From Tetrapisispora phaffii CBS 4417 (Eukaryota > Ascomycota > Saccharomycetes > Saccharomycetales > Saccharomycetaceae), in contig NC_016527.1 in the NCBI RefSeq assembly GCF_000236905.1, forward strand, positions 372,001-436,000: 64,000 nucleotides of DNA. Direction: 5' to 3'. Below, in pieces: positions 30,254 through 42,299 of this stretch. The notes beneath the pieces were generated by a model, which saw nothing but the letters and a program-made list of their open reading frames with translations, was not told the origin of the DNA and searched no databases. Each line of letters begins with the position of its first letter. Position 1 is the stretch's first letter. The position numbers were made by a program, and so were the translations under genes.

Positions 30254-33078
30254 TCAATTTAATTTATTATGGTCATTTGAGCTAACCAAGCTCTCAAATA
30301 AAGTTCTTTTTGGTTTAACTTGTTCTGGAGAAACAACAGTGTGTTTCACAACGTTAAATGAACCTGTACCAATTGACATTGTTTGGCCCAAAATAATACA
30401 TTCAGAGACACCTTTTACTTCATCTTTCTTCATGTAGAATGCAGCATCAAATAAATGATCGGTAGTCTTTTCAAACGAAGCCAATTGTAGTACAGAGTCT
30501 CTCATTTTACTTAAACCAAATCTCGTAATACCTAACACTTCACCTTTAAATGTCATCACATCGCCTAATAATTGAATATGACGAGGGTCAACACTCATAC
30601 CGTGATTACTCATAGTATAGTCAATTTCTCCCACAATACTGGATCTAGCTGCCTCTATACCAAGGACATTGAAAATTTCCAAAATATGATTGGTTGACGT
30701 TTTAGTACCAATAACACCATCAGTACACATAACATCTCTTAAACCATAACCTTCAACCAGCAATTCAGTTTTACTATCATCCTTGATATTAATAACCGCT
30801 CTTGATATGTCTGCTAAACCTTTAACAACAACATCAGGTAAAGCTCTACGTAATGTTTGCATCTTATAAAATACAGTATTTTCTGAAGATTCCTTTAATG
30901 ATGTCGAAATTGATTTGGAAGCTTCTTCAAACACATCGATTGCAATTTTATCATTACCCACAATATGTATATTAGAGCTATCGATTTTTAATTTCGGAGC
31001 CTTTGAAATTGCAATTGCAATATCCTCTATTGTTAATTCCAATTGAAGCTTCTCAATTGTAGACAAATCAATTTTAATTCTAATAAATGTTCTATTATCT
31101 CTATAAACATCCTCAATATAGTATGCAACGTCTGATAGTAATGTCTTTTCAATTCTACCTTTAACAACTCTTGCGGCTCTTCTATCAGAGTCGTTAACAA
31201 GAACAGCCTTGATAATTGGGGTTGAAATTGTTTTAGAGGCATTAATAATTTCCTTAATACGAGGAACACCTAATGTCACATTCATAGAAGCAACACCTGC
31301 AAAATGGAAAGTCTTCAAAGTCATTTGGGTACCTGGTTCACCAATAGATTGTGCACCAATTGCACCAACTGCCGTACCAGGTTCGACCTTGGCTCTATGA
31401 TATTTGGAAATTGCTATTTCCAAAAATTTCTTGACATTTGCCTCTGAAATTTTACATAGTTTATCCACAACCTCTCTAACATTAGAAGGTATATTTTCAT
31501 CGAAATCTATATGCTGCAATTCTTCTGCTGGTTCAGAAATTAATTCTTTTAGAGATCTAGCCTTTCTAATTTTTGCTAATTGTTCAGCCTTTTCCACCAT
31601 ATATTCTCTAATTGAAGCATAAAAATCTCTTTTAGCATCTAGTTGATCAACATATTCATCCTTATGATAATCCTTTTTGGATAAAGGTTTTCCTACATTG
31701 TTATATCTGACCAGTGCATTTTCAAGTGGTTGGAGTATTAGATTAGTTTGCTTTATAATTTGATATGGTAATAATCCCTTGGCATTAAAATCAAATGTAA
31801 TGTTACTTGCATGATCCCATGTTCTCTTAAAGTTGACTGGCTTAGCATTACCTTCCATATCCAATGGATCTAAACCATCACCACCGTAAGTAAACTGAAC
31901 TATACCATTGGATGATGTTCTGATTGTATTATCGTATTGACAGGATAAGTCTTCTAATGATTTCATTAATCTACGAGACATATAACCTGTTTCTGCAGTT
32001 TTAACTGCAGTATCGACTAAACCTTCACGACCAGAAATTGCGTGAAATAAAAATTCTGGCGGAGTTAAACCAGTAAAAAATGAGTTTCTGACAAAACCTT
32101 TTGATTGAGGAGTTTTAGAGTTCTTTTCAAAATGTGGTAATGAACGATCTTGGAAACCATCCGGAACACGATTACCAGAAATAATTTGTTGACCTACAAC
32201 AGCTACCATTTGAGAAACATTCAAATTAGAACCTTTTGAACCACATGTTGCCATGATCAAAGGAGCGTTTAGATTATCCAATTCATTGATACAAACGTCA
32301 CCAACTTCTTCTCTAACTTTTGATAACAAACCACCAATTTTAGCTTCTAGAGTCTGTTCTTCGTTACAACCGGGTTGGGTTTCTAACTCACCCTTATTAT
32401 ATTGAATAATTAATTCGTCACACTTTTTGTAAGCAATTTCAACTAGATCTTCTTTTTTCAATTTTAATTCTTCACCAGGAGTGACGTCACTGATACCAAT
32501 AGAGAAACCTCTATTACCCAAATAACGAGCACATAATTTTGCCATTCTATTCATTGCATTGGCTGACTCTTGAGGACCGTAATCTCTTAAAATTGTATAG
32601 AATACCGAGTGTTTTTTACCATCACCTAACACAGATTTATCCATTACACCAGATAATATTTCAGAACCTCTAATAATAACATAACCATCGTTAGGGGACA
32701 TTTCACTGGGCCATGATTTATTCTGAGGCGGAATATAAACTTTATTTTTAGCATCCAGGTTAATAACAACTGGTGATTCCTTGTTCGGTTTAATCAATAA
32801 AGAAAATATTTGTTTACCTGTCCATAGACATTGAGGTTTAAATATAGCCGGAGGTGGTATATCAAACTTTAAATTGGCATCAGACATCATAGAAAGTAGT
32901 TGTGTTAATGTAGCTCTATCGAAAAATGAATCTTTATGAGAAATTAGATAAGAACCAGTGATAAAATCTTGCGTTGCGGCAATAATAGGCTCACCAGATT
33001 TTGGAGTTAGTAGGTTATTCTTAACACCCATTAAATTAATTGCTTCGGCTCTTGCTTCTTCTGTTTGTTGGTAACATA

Positions 33079-33109
<31 letters not shown>

Positions 33110-34633
33110 GTTGTATGGTGTACAAACACATTCATTTAACCTGAAAGTTCTCCAAGGACGAATTTTAGCAAAATGTGATAAAATAGATAACCTATGCAAT
33201 GAAGGTTGACGATTAAATAACACGATATCACCATCTTCTAAATGTCTCTCAACGATGTCACCAATACGAAGCTGTTTAGCTAATTTATCTCTATTACCGT
33301 ATCTTAAATTTCTTCTTGCTTCCTCGTTAGATTTTAACAAATAATTTGCACCTGGATGAACATTAGGACCGTTCATAACCAGTTTTTGTAATTTTGTTTT
33401 ATTATAACGAGTAACCTTTTCTGGATATGTAAGCACTTTAGCAACAAGTTCTGGGACTGCAACTTCATCGATTGATAGATTTGGATCTGGTGAAATGACT
33501 GTTCTACCAGAGAAATCTACACGCTTACCTGACAAGTTACCTCTAAATCTACCTTGTTTACCTTTCAAACGTTGACAGAAACCCCTTATAGGTTTTGCCT
33601 TAGTTCCACCATTAGAACCTGGCATAACTAATAAATTCACTGAATCTGAGTTTATATACATAGCAACAGACAATTGTAAGTAGTCCCAATGCTCCATCAT
33701 ATTGTTAATTGAAATACCTTTTTCTAGACCAGCTTTTATTAAAGACGAAGTCCACACAATTTCTGTCAATTTTACAGTTAAATCATCTTCATTGGATGCA
33801 GAAGAATCTTGCATCATAACTGATGGTCTAATACAGACCGGTGGTGCCGGTAAATATCTCCAGATATATGTTTCTGGTCTACCAGATGCTACTGTAGAAT
33901 CTATACCTAATAATTCACAATCTTCATTTTTGATCTGTTTAAATAAATTTAAAGTTTTCAATGGATTTAAATCATCTGTACATCTTTTAATAAACTTTTC
34001 TAATTCTGGGTTATTGGTCAATACTTGGTTCCAATCGCCAATCCACTTATCCTTTTCTGGTACATTTTTTTTACCTACCCAACGGAATGTATCATGTATA
34101 ATTTTTAAAGATGCAGAACCAGAACCAGTAGCAGCTCTCTTCACTACACCATTTAAGTCACCACATTCTAAACATCTTCTTTGTTTTTTACATTGGTCTA
34201 AAATTTTCTTTAAAATGCTCATTCTCTTTAGATTATCAATATCAGGTTTACGCAATTCATGTAAAAAATGTCTTTTATCCGTATCATTTAGTAATATAGC
34301 AGAACAACTTTTACAAACACCTTGTAAGATTTGAATGGTAGCTTTGAAGTAACCCACATGAAATACTGGCAATGACAATTTGATATGACCAAAATGACCA
34401 TGACAGGATGCTAGATTACCATGACAGGTACTACATTCTAAAGTAGAGGATGAAACACCCATCTTTGGATCTAAAGCACCGCCTTCTATTGGAGCACGAC
34501 CATTTTCTAAATCAAACAAATCACGAGTGGATATTTCGACTTCAGATTGGGCAATGATATCAGATGTACTTAAGGCACTGAACTCTAAACCACTGATCCT
34601 TTTAGGAGTTTCACTAATGACAACTTCCTTCAT
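30254..34633 (-). CDS. RPO31: largest subunit of RNA polymerase III (C160)
   Basis: The 1459-residue catalytic subunit matches S. cerevisiae Rpo31 (1460). Near the N-terminus the clamp zinc motif reads CSTCHGNLASCHGHFGHIKL, followed by a second CxxC pair. The active-site loop YNADFDGDEMNLL, with the three Mg-binding Asp, lies at about residue 509. The bridge-helix and trigger-loop region contains AIGAQSIGEPGTQMTLKTFH (about 1090). The enzyme makes tRNAs, 5S rRNA and U6. The gene is divergent from RPT5, as in YOR116C-YOR117W. A PAC element, named for polymerase A and C genes, lies about 305 bp upstream. Confidence 0.98.
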
Positions 34634-34937
34634 TGCGAACTTTAATATTGTTTTGAAATAATAGAAACAACTAGATAAATGAGTATGAATCTATTAAGAC
34701 AAAAATAATATTTACACCACAATAACAGAAGCGAATCAAGAATTGATGAATTCTTCTTTTAAGTCTTATTGTATGAACACCTAAATTTCAAATCAGCACC
34801 TCTATAACTTAATCGATAACAATCATATAGATCAATCAACTGAATTATAATTAATAACCAAATGTATTGCTCTTTTTTTTTTTCAATTGATTAAAATTTT
34901 GTAATAGAATGTAAAAAGAATAATCAAAAATCTATCA

Positions 34938-34948
34938 GCATCTCATCA
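34938..34948 (-). promoter_or_regulatory. PAC element upstream of RPO31
   Basis: GCATCTCATCA reads TGATGAGATGC on the RPO31 strand, a PAC core. PAC was first described upstream of RNA polymerase I and III subunit genes, so its presence here is expected. It is about 305 bp before the ATG. Confidence 0.55.
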
Positions 34949-35029
34949 GTTCTATTACAACAGAAAATGGAAATATTTGAAATCAAAAAAAAAAATATTG
35001 AAAAAAAAAAATCGATGCGGTTCAATAAG

Positions 35030-35036
35030 TTACCCG
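35030..35036 (-). promoter_or_regulatory. Reb1-type site in RPO31-RPT5 spacer
   Basis: TTACCCG is the reverse of the Reb1 core CGGGTAA. It follows a long A-rich tract, a common pairing in nucleosome-depleted yeast promoters. Confidence 0.55.
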
Positions 35037-36197
35037 CATAACGGCATATCTAATAACCCTGAACATATTAATTATGGCTACTCGGTTACTGAATATACCA
35101 TAACATTTAACATATATTAGAAATGAATTAACTTCTCCACTCAAATAAGCTATGGGAACAACTTGTATACGTTATTCTTTCATTCGAGAGAATATGATAT
35201 ATGGGATGTAATTACTGCCCATGAGTTACTATTGTCTTTTGAGATTCTAGTCAACATGTCTCAAATTTCTGCACTATATCGCCAGAGAAATGGAAAGACA
35301 GCTCGTGGAAAATGATAGCGGCAAAGACGAATCTTCACAATAGCAACTAGAGATGTTACTTGCACTGGTGAACAATATCGCAATGACAATTCATAAAAAG
35401 ACAGTATACTCTAGCTATCTTAAAGCAGTATAGGCAGGCTAACTTTCATTAATCCACTGTCTACCCAGGATATAGCACTTGATCTATTTGCAATAAAATA
35501 GTCAGCTACAGCCTTTAATAATGACTGTAATAAAATGACCATGTCTGCATGTTACAATCGACTGGAGTTCCAAAATTTAATTAAATAATAATTATTGAAA
35601 AGAAACAATATAAGATGCACCACGTATTTTATACTCACAAACATTTTAGCCGCCAGAATTACCCAAACAGTACTCCATCAACTACGACAACAACCATTTC
35701 GCTCTTGTATCATTGAAACGTGAATTATGCATTCATAAACATCTTAGTGTTTGGTATACTTATATTTGTAACTCCTACTAAATATAATTGCTCTCCTTTT
35801 CACTTTTATATGGTTATAAATGATTAGCATTATGCAAGTCAGTAATCAGATGAACCTTTGTTATTAACCGCGGAATCATTCTAAGCGGAAATATAACCCG
35901 GCTTTGCAAAACAACTTTAAATTTGGTGTAAAATGAGTTTTCGGTGGCGCTAGAATTAACGTTTTTTGTATATATAATTAATAAAAAATGAAGGTTTAAC
36001 TTATAACTTATAAAAGATACACATATGGCAGATAAAGAAGACCAGTAAATGAATTAACTCCTATTTTAATAATAACTTTTTATTGAAATTAGACAGTATA
36101 GTAAAATAATTGCGTGTTTTTGCTTTGATTTTCTTTGAAGGAGAAACATTGGCGTGTCTATAGATATAAGCGAGCAGACAAGTAATAGAGATTTAAC

Positions 36198-37502
36198 ATG
36201 GCAACATTAGAGGAATTAGAGGCTCAAACAGTTCCTGGTGACAATGAGTTAGATCAGGAAATCTTAAATTTATCAACTCAAGAACTTTCTACCAGAACCA
36301 AGTTAATGGATAATGAAATTAGAATTTTTAGATCGGAACTACAAAGACTTTCACACGAGAGTAATGTTATGCAAGAAAAAGTTAAGGATAATAAAGAAAA
36401 AATTAAGAACAACAAACAATTGCCATATCTAGTTGCCAATGTCGTGGAAATTATGGATATGAATGAAATTGAAGATCAAGAAAATAGCGAGTCTAAAACT
36501 CAAGGGGGTAACGTCAATTTAGACAACACTTCAAAGGGTAAAGCAGCCGTGGTGAAAACATCTTCAAGACAAACTGTATTCTTGCCTTTAGTTGGTTTAG
36601 TTGATCCAAAAAATTTAAAGCCGAACGATTTAGTTGGTGTTAATAAGGATTCTTACTTGATTTTAGATACTTTACCTTCTGAATTCGATTCAAGAGTCAA
36701 AGCAATGGAAGTTGATGAAAAACCTACTGAAACTTATAGTGATGTTGGTGGTTTAGATAAACAAATTGAAGAATTAGTTGAAGCCATTGTGTTGCCAATG
36801 AAGAGGGCAGACAAATTTAAGGAGCTGGGTATTAAAGCTCCAAAGGGTGCTTTGATGTATGGTCCTCCAGGTACTGGTAAGACTCTTCTTGCAAGAGCTT
36901 GCGCCGCTCAAACTAATGCCACTTTCTTAAAATTAGCTGCTCCTCAATTAGTACAAATGTTTATTGGTGAAGGTGCAAAGCTAGTTCGTGATGCATTTGC
37001 TTTAGCAAAAGAAAAAGCTCCAACTATTATTTTCATAGATGAATTGGATGCAATTGGTACAAAGAGATTTGACTCAGAAAAATCAGGTGACAGAGAAGTA
37101 CAGAGAACCATGTTGGAATTATTAAATCAATTGGATGGTTTTGGATCAGATGATCGTGTAAAGGTGTTAGCTGCAACAAATAGAGTTGATGTACTGGACC
37201 CTGCATTATTAAGATCTGGTAGATTAGATAGAAAGATTGAATTCCCATTACCAACGGAAGAATCAAGAGCTCAAATTTTGCAAATTCATTCCAGAAAAAT
37301 GACTACCGATGATGATATAAATTGGTCAGAATTAGCAAGATCTACAGATGAATTCAACGGTGCTCAATTGAAAGCTGTAGCTGTTGAAGCTGGTATGATA
37401 GCTTTAAGAAATGGGCAATCTTCAGTAAAACACGAAGATTTCGTTGAAGCAATTTCAGAAGTTCAAGCAAGAAAATCAAAATCTGTTTCATTCTATGCAT
37501 AA
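36198..37502 (+). CDS. RPT5: 26S proteasome regulatory ATPase Rpt5
   Basis: The 434-residue AAA ATPase has exactly the length of S. cerevisiae Rpt5. An N-terminal coiled coil (about 15-75) is followed by the OB domain (about 110-165) and the AAA module. Walker A is GPPGTGKT at about 222 and Walker B is [11 protein letters not shown] at about 275, followed by the second region of homology with [20 protein letters not shown]. The protein ends in SFYA, the HbYX-type tail (Phe-Tyr-Ala) that docks into the 20S alpha ring and opens its gate. It is one of six subunits of the hexameric unfoldase ring. A partial Rpn4-type element lies about 250 bp upstream. Confidence 0.98.
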   Translation: MATLEELEAQTVPGDNELDQEILNLSTQELSTRTKLMDNEIRIFRSELQRLSHESNVMQEKVKDNKEKIKNNKQLPYLVANVVEIMDMNEIEDQENSESKTQGGNVNLDNTSKGKAAVVKTSSRQTVFLPLVGLVDPKNLKPNDLVGVNKDSYLILDTLPSEFDSRVKAMEVDEKPTETYSDVGGLDKQIEELVEAIVLPMKRADKFKELGIKAPKGALMYGPPGTGKTLLARACAAQTNATFLKLAAPQLVQMFIGEGAKLVRDAFALAKEKAPTIIFIDELDAIGTKRFDSEKSGDREVQRTMLELLNQLDGFGSDDRVKVLAATNRVDVLDPALLRSGRLDRKIEFPLPTEESRAQILQIHSRKMTTDDDINWSELARSTDEFNGAQLKAVAVEAGMIALRNGQSSVKHEDFVEAISEVQARKSKSVSFYA

Positions 37503-37712
37503 ACTAATATATATATAGATATATATTAAAATTATAATCTCATTAATAGTATATAAAATTAAGAAATAAAATATTAATTATTACAATCTCAGTTCTACAA
37601 ACTAATCATATATCAACGAAGCTGTCTATAAAATTATTATTATGGCGATGCTATTTATTTCGATAACACTAATGCTAATTTAATAATATAAAAAATTACA
37701 AACTATTCAAAA

Positions 37713-39581
37713 CTAACGTTTAGATTTCTTGTTCTTGTTCTTTAATTTATTGACAATATTTGAAATGTCTTTTTGGCTTCCGTCTGATGGTGAGATTTTT
37801 CTCTTTTCACTTCTATTGGCTTTTTTCATAGTGGAACGCTTCGATCTTTCCTTCAATATTTCCTTCATTGCTGCAGTTTCCTTATACTCTGATTGAGTTG
37901 GATCAATGGCAAAATCATGATCTTCAAACATTTCGTTGAATCTAGGATCATTTAAGTCTGCCTTAAAGTTATCCTCAACAATTTTTTCCTTATTTTGGAA
38001 CTTAGATTTCTTCGTTTTTTCTTTTTCGGATCTCAAAATTTCCTTCATATTGAAATGTGCCTTCTTATTTATGGTGCTAGTTCCATTTATTTCATCCTCA
38101 TCCATCATTAACAATTCTAATTCAGCCTTTGCATTCTTATCTGATTCAGTATCTTCCGATTTCTTTGACCTTTCAGTCTTCAATGACTTTAACTTCTCTC
38201 TCTTTTCTTGTTCTGAATTTTGCTTTATTTCCTTTAATTTTTGTTTTCTAGCCTTACGACGTTCCTTTTCTTTACGTCTAACCTTTTCGATTGTCGTTTC
38301 TTCATTTTCCTCTTCTTTATCATTGTTATCATTTTCAGCTAGACCTGGTGTAAATGTAATTTCCATATCAACTTCACCATCCTCGTTGTCAGATTTGTTA
38401 TCCATGATTGACTTGTCACCAATTTTCATTGATAGACCAACTAAGGATTTCAGTTTATTTTTTACTTCTTCATTTTCTCCTTCAGATTCTTCACTGTCAG
38501 AAGCTAAATATGCTTTAAAATCCATTTCATCAATTTCTTTTTGAGTAAAGGCTCTCTTAGCTATTTCAACTCTATCAGCTGGAGTTTCATCCCACGTTAA
38601 TTTTACGTTCGAATGTTGTAATGCATCAGTTGTGAAATTCAATGGTGTATAATTTTTAGGAAGTTCTGTACATTCATCATAAGGTTGATCTTCAAAGTCC
38701 ATACCATCCGGGACATAACGCAAATCAAAAACATTTGCAGTCGATTCATATTCAGTACCATCACAGTTGTTGTAAATAGCTTCAGCAGTGGATATGTTAT
38801 TACAGAAAACTACTGCATAGTAGTATCTTAATCTATCCAATTGGTATTGACGTAACGATTTTGAGTCTACCTCTTTATCAACATCACCTTCTTCATATAA
38901 ATCGTTGATATCGACGTCTGAATCATCATTAAATTCTGCATTACTTTTCTTCGAATTTTTCTTCTTCTTTTTTTGGAACAATTCTTTTGGAGGACCTTCA
39001 AGTTCTTCTCTTTCCATTCGCTGCTTACCGAATTCACTTGGGAAAATAGCGATTCTCTCAATTTTACCACCTTTTGGAACAAAACTAGAAAATGTTACTA
39101 ACAAATCAGTAGCTTTGACATGATCCCAATCCAAATTGACAACAGCAATAGTCTTTGAAGAATCACCAGATTCTGGCTTAGTTTCTTCAATTTCAGCTTC
39201 TGATTCACCTTCACTTTCTAAGTCTTCGTCTTCAGAATCTTCAGATTCAGATGACGTATAATCATCTAAGGAACTTTGGTAATCACTTGGAACTTCCCCA
39301 CGAGCCCTGTCAATGAGTGGTTTCACTGCAATTTCTTCACCTTTACCATCTTCTTCCTTTTCAAAATACTTATCGAAATCTTTGGCCTCCTGATTATTCA
39401 AATTTGAAATTTTTCTACCATATTTATCAACTCTAGCTTTACGATTTACTTCTAAATCAGACTTACTGAATCTAGAGTCCAATTTAATCTTTAAATTCTT
39501 TTTTCTGGCATTTTTAAACTTTGGATCGTTAAAGACACCTGAGAATCTTTCATCAGTATTGACTGGTTTATCAGATGACAT
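37713..39581 (-). CDS. ESF1: nucleolar pre-rRNA processing factor Esf1
   Basis: The 622-residue protein (628 in S. cerevisiae) is part of the 18S rRNA maturation machinery and associates with U3 snoRNP precursors. The N-terminus has the family stretch DERFSGVFNDPKFKNARKK and IKLDSRFSKSDLEV. A strongly acidic region (about 90-140) and a central RNA-binding-like fold (about 145-330) follow, then Lys/Glu-rich charged helices and a very basic end (KLKNKNKKSKR). I chose ATG 39581 (MSSDKPVNTDERF); the open frame extends further but without ATG. It is convergent with RPT5. It matches YDR365C and is inserted between RPT5 and RTC5 relative to the YOR117-118 track. Its promoter carries an exceptional PAC array. 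Confidence 0.95.
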   Translation of the reverse strand: MSSDKPVNTDERFSGVFNDPKFKNARKKNLKIKLDSRFSKSDLEVNRKARVDKYGRKISNLNNQEAKDFDKYFEKEEDGKGEEIAVKPLIDRARGEVPSDYQSSLDDYTSSESEDSEDEDLESEGESEAEIEETKPESGDSSKTIAVVNLDWDHVKATDLLVTFSSFVPKGGKIERIAIFPSEFGKQRMEREELEGPPKELFQKKKKKNSKKSNAEFNDDSDVDINDLYEEGDVDKEVDSKSLRQYQLDRLRYYYAVVFCNNISTAEAIYNNCDGTEYESTANVFDLRYVPDGMDFEDQPYDECTELPKNYTPLNFTTDALQHSNVKLTWDETPADRVEIAKRAFTQKEIDEMDFKAYLASDSEESEGENEEVKNKLKSLVGLSMKIGDKSIMDNKSDNEDGEVDMEITFTPGLAENDNNDKEEENEETTIEKVRRKEKERRKARKQKLKEIKQNSEQEKREKLKSLKTERSKKSEDTESDKNAKAELELLMMDEDEINGTSTINKKAHFNMKEILRSEKEKTKKSKFQNKEKIVEDNFKADLNDPRFNEMFEDHDFAIDPTQSEYKETAAMKEILKERSKRSTMKKANRSEKRKISPSDGSQKDISNIVNKLKNKNKKSKR

Positions 39582-40228
39582 CTTGAAATGATAATTCAAT
39601 TATGTTTTCTTTCAATTATTCGTATGGTTTTTTGTTGCAAACAATAAGCTACACAGTTATAAATAAATGAATATACTGTGTAAAAATACAGTATTGAGGG
39701 TTTAAGTGCTTCTATTAATTTAAGATTCTTGTAGTAAAGTATAAATGGTCTTTATGAATCAAAAGTTAATGAGATGAGATGAGATGAGATGAGCTCTATC
39801 AAAATTTTTCAACTACTATCGTATCTAATGATTCATATATTTATGATATTTTAAAGGCGGCAAAGATATAAAGAACAAATATGTAGGGATATATATCCTT
39901 AAATATGATTAACATATTTTATTGAAATAATTATTATAGATATTTGAACATATTATATAACATCTAATTTTGTGATCTATGTTGCTATCGATAAAATACG
40001 TATAGAATATCAAGAACTACTTTTCAGATTGATAAGAAAAATCAATCCATTAAATAAAATTGAGATCTTAACTATCTGGATACCCCAGAAATAATATTTG
40101 CGAAAAAAGTGTTTTAATAGAGTCTAAGTGAGTAACAACCTTTGCATTTTAGAAAATCCATATTAAACATTTTTAATTTTTTGTAATTAACAATATTTGT
40201 TTAACTACTGGCAGATAATATTAAAAAT
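39582..40228. other. ESF1-RTC5 divergent spacer
   Basis: This 650-bp AT-rich spacer contains the PAC/RRPE cluster described separately. It also has GGCGGCAAA near 39856-39864, which resembles both Ume6 and Rpn4 cores but matches neither exactly. No gene is seen. Confidence 0.55.
39769..39811 (-). promoter_or_regulatory. PAC array plus RRPE upstream of ESF1
   Basis: At 39769-39795 the sequence ATGAG is repeated in five overlapping TGAGA-type units ending in GATGAGCTC, so several PAC cores (GATGAG) lie in tandem. Immediately beyond, TCAAAATTTTTCA (39799-39811) matches RRPE. Together they lie 190-230 bp before the ESF1 start. This is the standard ribosome-biogenesis promoter pair, here with an amplified PAC part. 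Confidence 0.8.
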
Positions 40229-41926
40229 ATGGGTCAAGGTTCATCAATACCTGAAGCTTCTTCAGGAGATTCAAATGAATCAATAAAAGATCTTACTTCT
40301 GAATTGGAGATTGTTGATTATTTCAATAAGAGAGTGATATCTCAATTTTCCAATATTGAACTACTTTGTTTCAAACATCTTCTTGAGATAGATGACTATT
40401 CTACTATAATTGATGATGCTGTTGTTTATAAACTATTACAAATCCAAGACGTCTCTGATAGATTGAGAAATCTAATACTTAATTTTATTAAAAGGCTAAC
40501 CAACTTTCCTTTTATATCAACAGTGGCAGATAATGTGACAGCTTATGGTTTATTGAAAACCATAGTAATATTACAGAAACAAAAATTTATAAAATATACA
40601 AATAACAATCAATTAAATATGCTAAAAATTCTGTTTATTGCTTTAGGAGATTATGATAGAGAAGAAGATAATAAAAAAATATTAGACTGCCATAATATTT
40701 CTATTAGTACTATCTTAACTACATATGACGGTATTCCAATACATGATATTTCAGTTTCCTCATCCAATATGATATCATTTCTAACATGGATTTTGGCTTT
40801 ATCAAATGTCTGTCCAACTAATAATTCCATAGTAGATACCAAACATATGTTCAAATACTGGGAAAAATATGAAACATCTGCAATCTCTTTGGTAAGATCC
40901 ATGAACCCTGATATTATTAAACCAGATGATAATCAGAACATTTTATTTATCCAATTCAAAACTGCTCTAGAAACTATAATGCCACACGTGTATTTACCAT
41001 TGGAACATCTTTTGAACCATTTACTTTTTATGGAATCCAGCCTAATTAAATCCCAAGAAATTGAAATATCATTTCAGGAATCAAAATTAATGACATTTGC
41101 TGTTGCGTCGCAATTATCAACATTGTTAAGGAACGATGTTGTTATTTCAAAACTTCATAAATTATACTCTGGAAGAGAGAGTGGATTTTCCATGCGTTCA
41201 TTTCAATCAAAAGCTTTTAAATGGAATGCTCCTACTATTCTGTTGATATCTGGTATGCGTGTTACTGATGACGTTGAATATGCAACTAAGAAAAATCCTA
41301 GATATAAAAAATTTATAGACCAATATCCTAGACTACGCGATTTAGACCAAAATTTAGAGCCTTGTCATTCGAAACTAAGAAAGGTTACTTTTGCTGTATA
41401 TGTAGATGAGCCATGGAAGGTGAGTAACAAACTACAATTTGGAGGATTAAAGACTTTGATAGTGGAATTATCCCCAAGACAAGATTGTTTCAGGGCAGCA
41501 AAGCCAGGTGTAATTTATTTCAACACCGTAGGTGGAGGCATTGGCATTGGTAGTTCTCAGCCTGTGCAGAAAAAAAATAGTCTTTCATATACACCGGGAA
41601 ATGTGTCATTGACAATTGACAACTCTCTGGAATTTGGGGCGTTTAGACATACTGGATATGGTGGATCTATTGAGCCAAGTTCAATATTACAAAAGAAAGA
41701 AGATGCCACTAGAACGTTCGAAATCAGATTTTTAATTCAAGATATAGAAGTATGGGGTTGTGGTGGAGAGAAAGAAATTGATGAACAACTGAAACAATGG
41801 GCATGGGAGGAGGAGGAAGCGAAGAAAAGACAAAGAGTAAACCTGAAGTCTATGGGTGAAGATCGAGCACTGTTAGAAATGGCAGGAATAATTGGAAATC
41901 ATGCTCATAGTGGCGGTTCACTATAA
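40229..41926 (+). CDS. RTC5: Rtc5, TLDc-domain protein of the vacuolar V-ATPase system
   Basis: The 565-residue protein (567 in S. cerevisiae) starts MGQGSSIPEAS, a good N-myristoylation signal with Gly2, so it is probably membrane-anchored. The N-terminal half is helical. A TLDc domain occupies about 300-520, with AKPGVIYFNTVGGGIGIGSSQP, split by a Ser/Gly loop, as a landmark. The C-terminus is rich in charged residues. Rtc5 was named from telomere-capping screens and later tied to V-ATPase disassembly at the vacuole. It follows RPT5 on the same strand as in YOR117W-YOR118W, with ESF1 between. Confidence 0.92.
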   Translation: MGQGSSIPEASSGDSNESIKDLTSELEIVDYFNKRVISQFSNIELLCFKHLLEIDDYSTIIDDAVVYKLLQIQDVSDRLRNLILNFIKRLTNFPFISTVADNVTAYGLLKTIVILQKQKFIKYTNNNQLNMLKILFIALGDYDREEDNKKILDCHNISISTILTTYDGIPIHDISVSSSNMISFLTWILALSNVCPTNNSIVDTKHMFKYWEKYETSAISLVRSMNPDIIKPDDNQNILFIQFKTALETIMPHVYLPLEHLLNHLLFMESSLIKSQEIEISFQESKLMTFAVASQLSTLLRNDVVISKLHKLYSGRESGFSMRSFQSKAFKWNAPTILLISGMRVTDDVEYATKKNPRYKKFIDQYPRLRDLDQNLEPCHSKLRKVTFAVYVDEPWKVSNKLQFGGLKTLIVELSPRQDCFRAAKPGVIYFNTVGGGIGIGSSQPVQKKNSLSYTPGNVSLTIDNSLEFGAFRHTGYGGSIEPSSILQKKEDATRTFEIRFLIQDIEVWGCGGEKEIDEQLKQWAWEEEEAKKRQRVNLKSMGEDRALLEMAGIIGNHAHSGGSL

Positions 41927-42299
41927 TGAATTTAGCTCATTTTAACTCATCCCAAATATGTAAAATTAAATAATGATAAGTATAATTAGATAAAACAAGA
42001 ATAAAATGGATTGCACAGTTACATTATTATAAACTATTTATTACAATGATATAAATAATTTTGTATTTAAATGTTTGCGTAATAATTTGAGACGTTTTGA
42101 TATTCTGAAACGCCTTAAGGATTAGCGAAACGAGGAATATATCTTTACACTTCTCTCACAGATACGTTCCAAAGGTATTAAATGAAAATAACATATTTAA
42201 TTAAGTTAAACTGAAGTGAAAGGAAAAACGAAGTTCATTTATATATCAGATCTGATATTAACTACCAAAAAAGATTAATCAATAGAAATATTTTTGTTA
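41927..42299. other. RTC5 to YMR178W-like spacer, probable synteny junction
   Basis: This is 370 bp of AT-rich DNA with no gene. To the left genes match the S. cerevisiae YDR36x/YOR11x regions; to the right they match YMR178-182 and YPL226-231. The spacer is therefore where the two gene orders meet. Confidence 0.5.

Larger units (their letters stand above)
34634..36197. other. long divergent RPO31-RPT5 spacer
   Basis: This 1.56-kb spacer has no gene. Sites seen are: PAC-type GCATCTCATCA at 34938-34948 with AAAATTTT at 34893-34900 on the RPO31 side; long A tracts at 34986-35011; a Reb1 core at 35030-35036; TAGCCGCCA at 35647-35655, close to the Ume6 core; and GGTGGCGCT at 35943-35951, a partial match to the Rpn4 element GGTGGCAAA, about 250 bp before RPT5. 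Confidence 0.5.
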
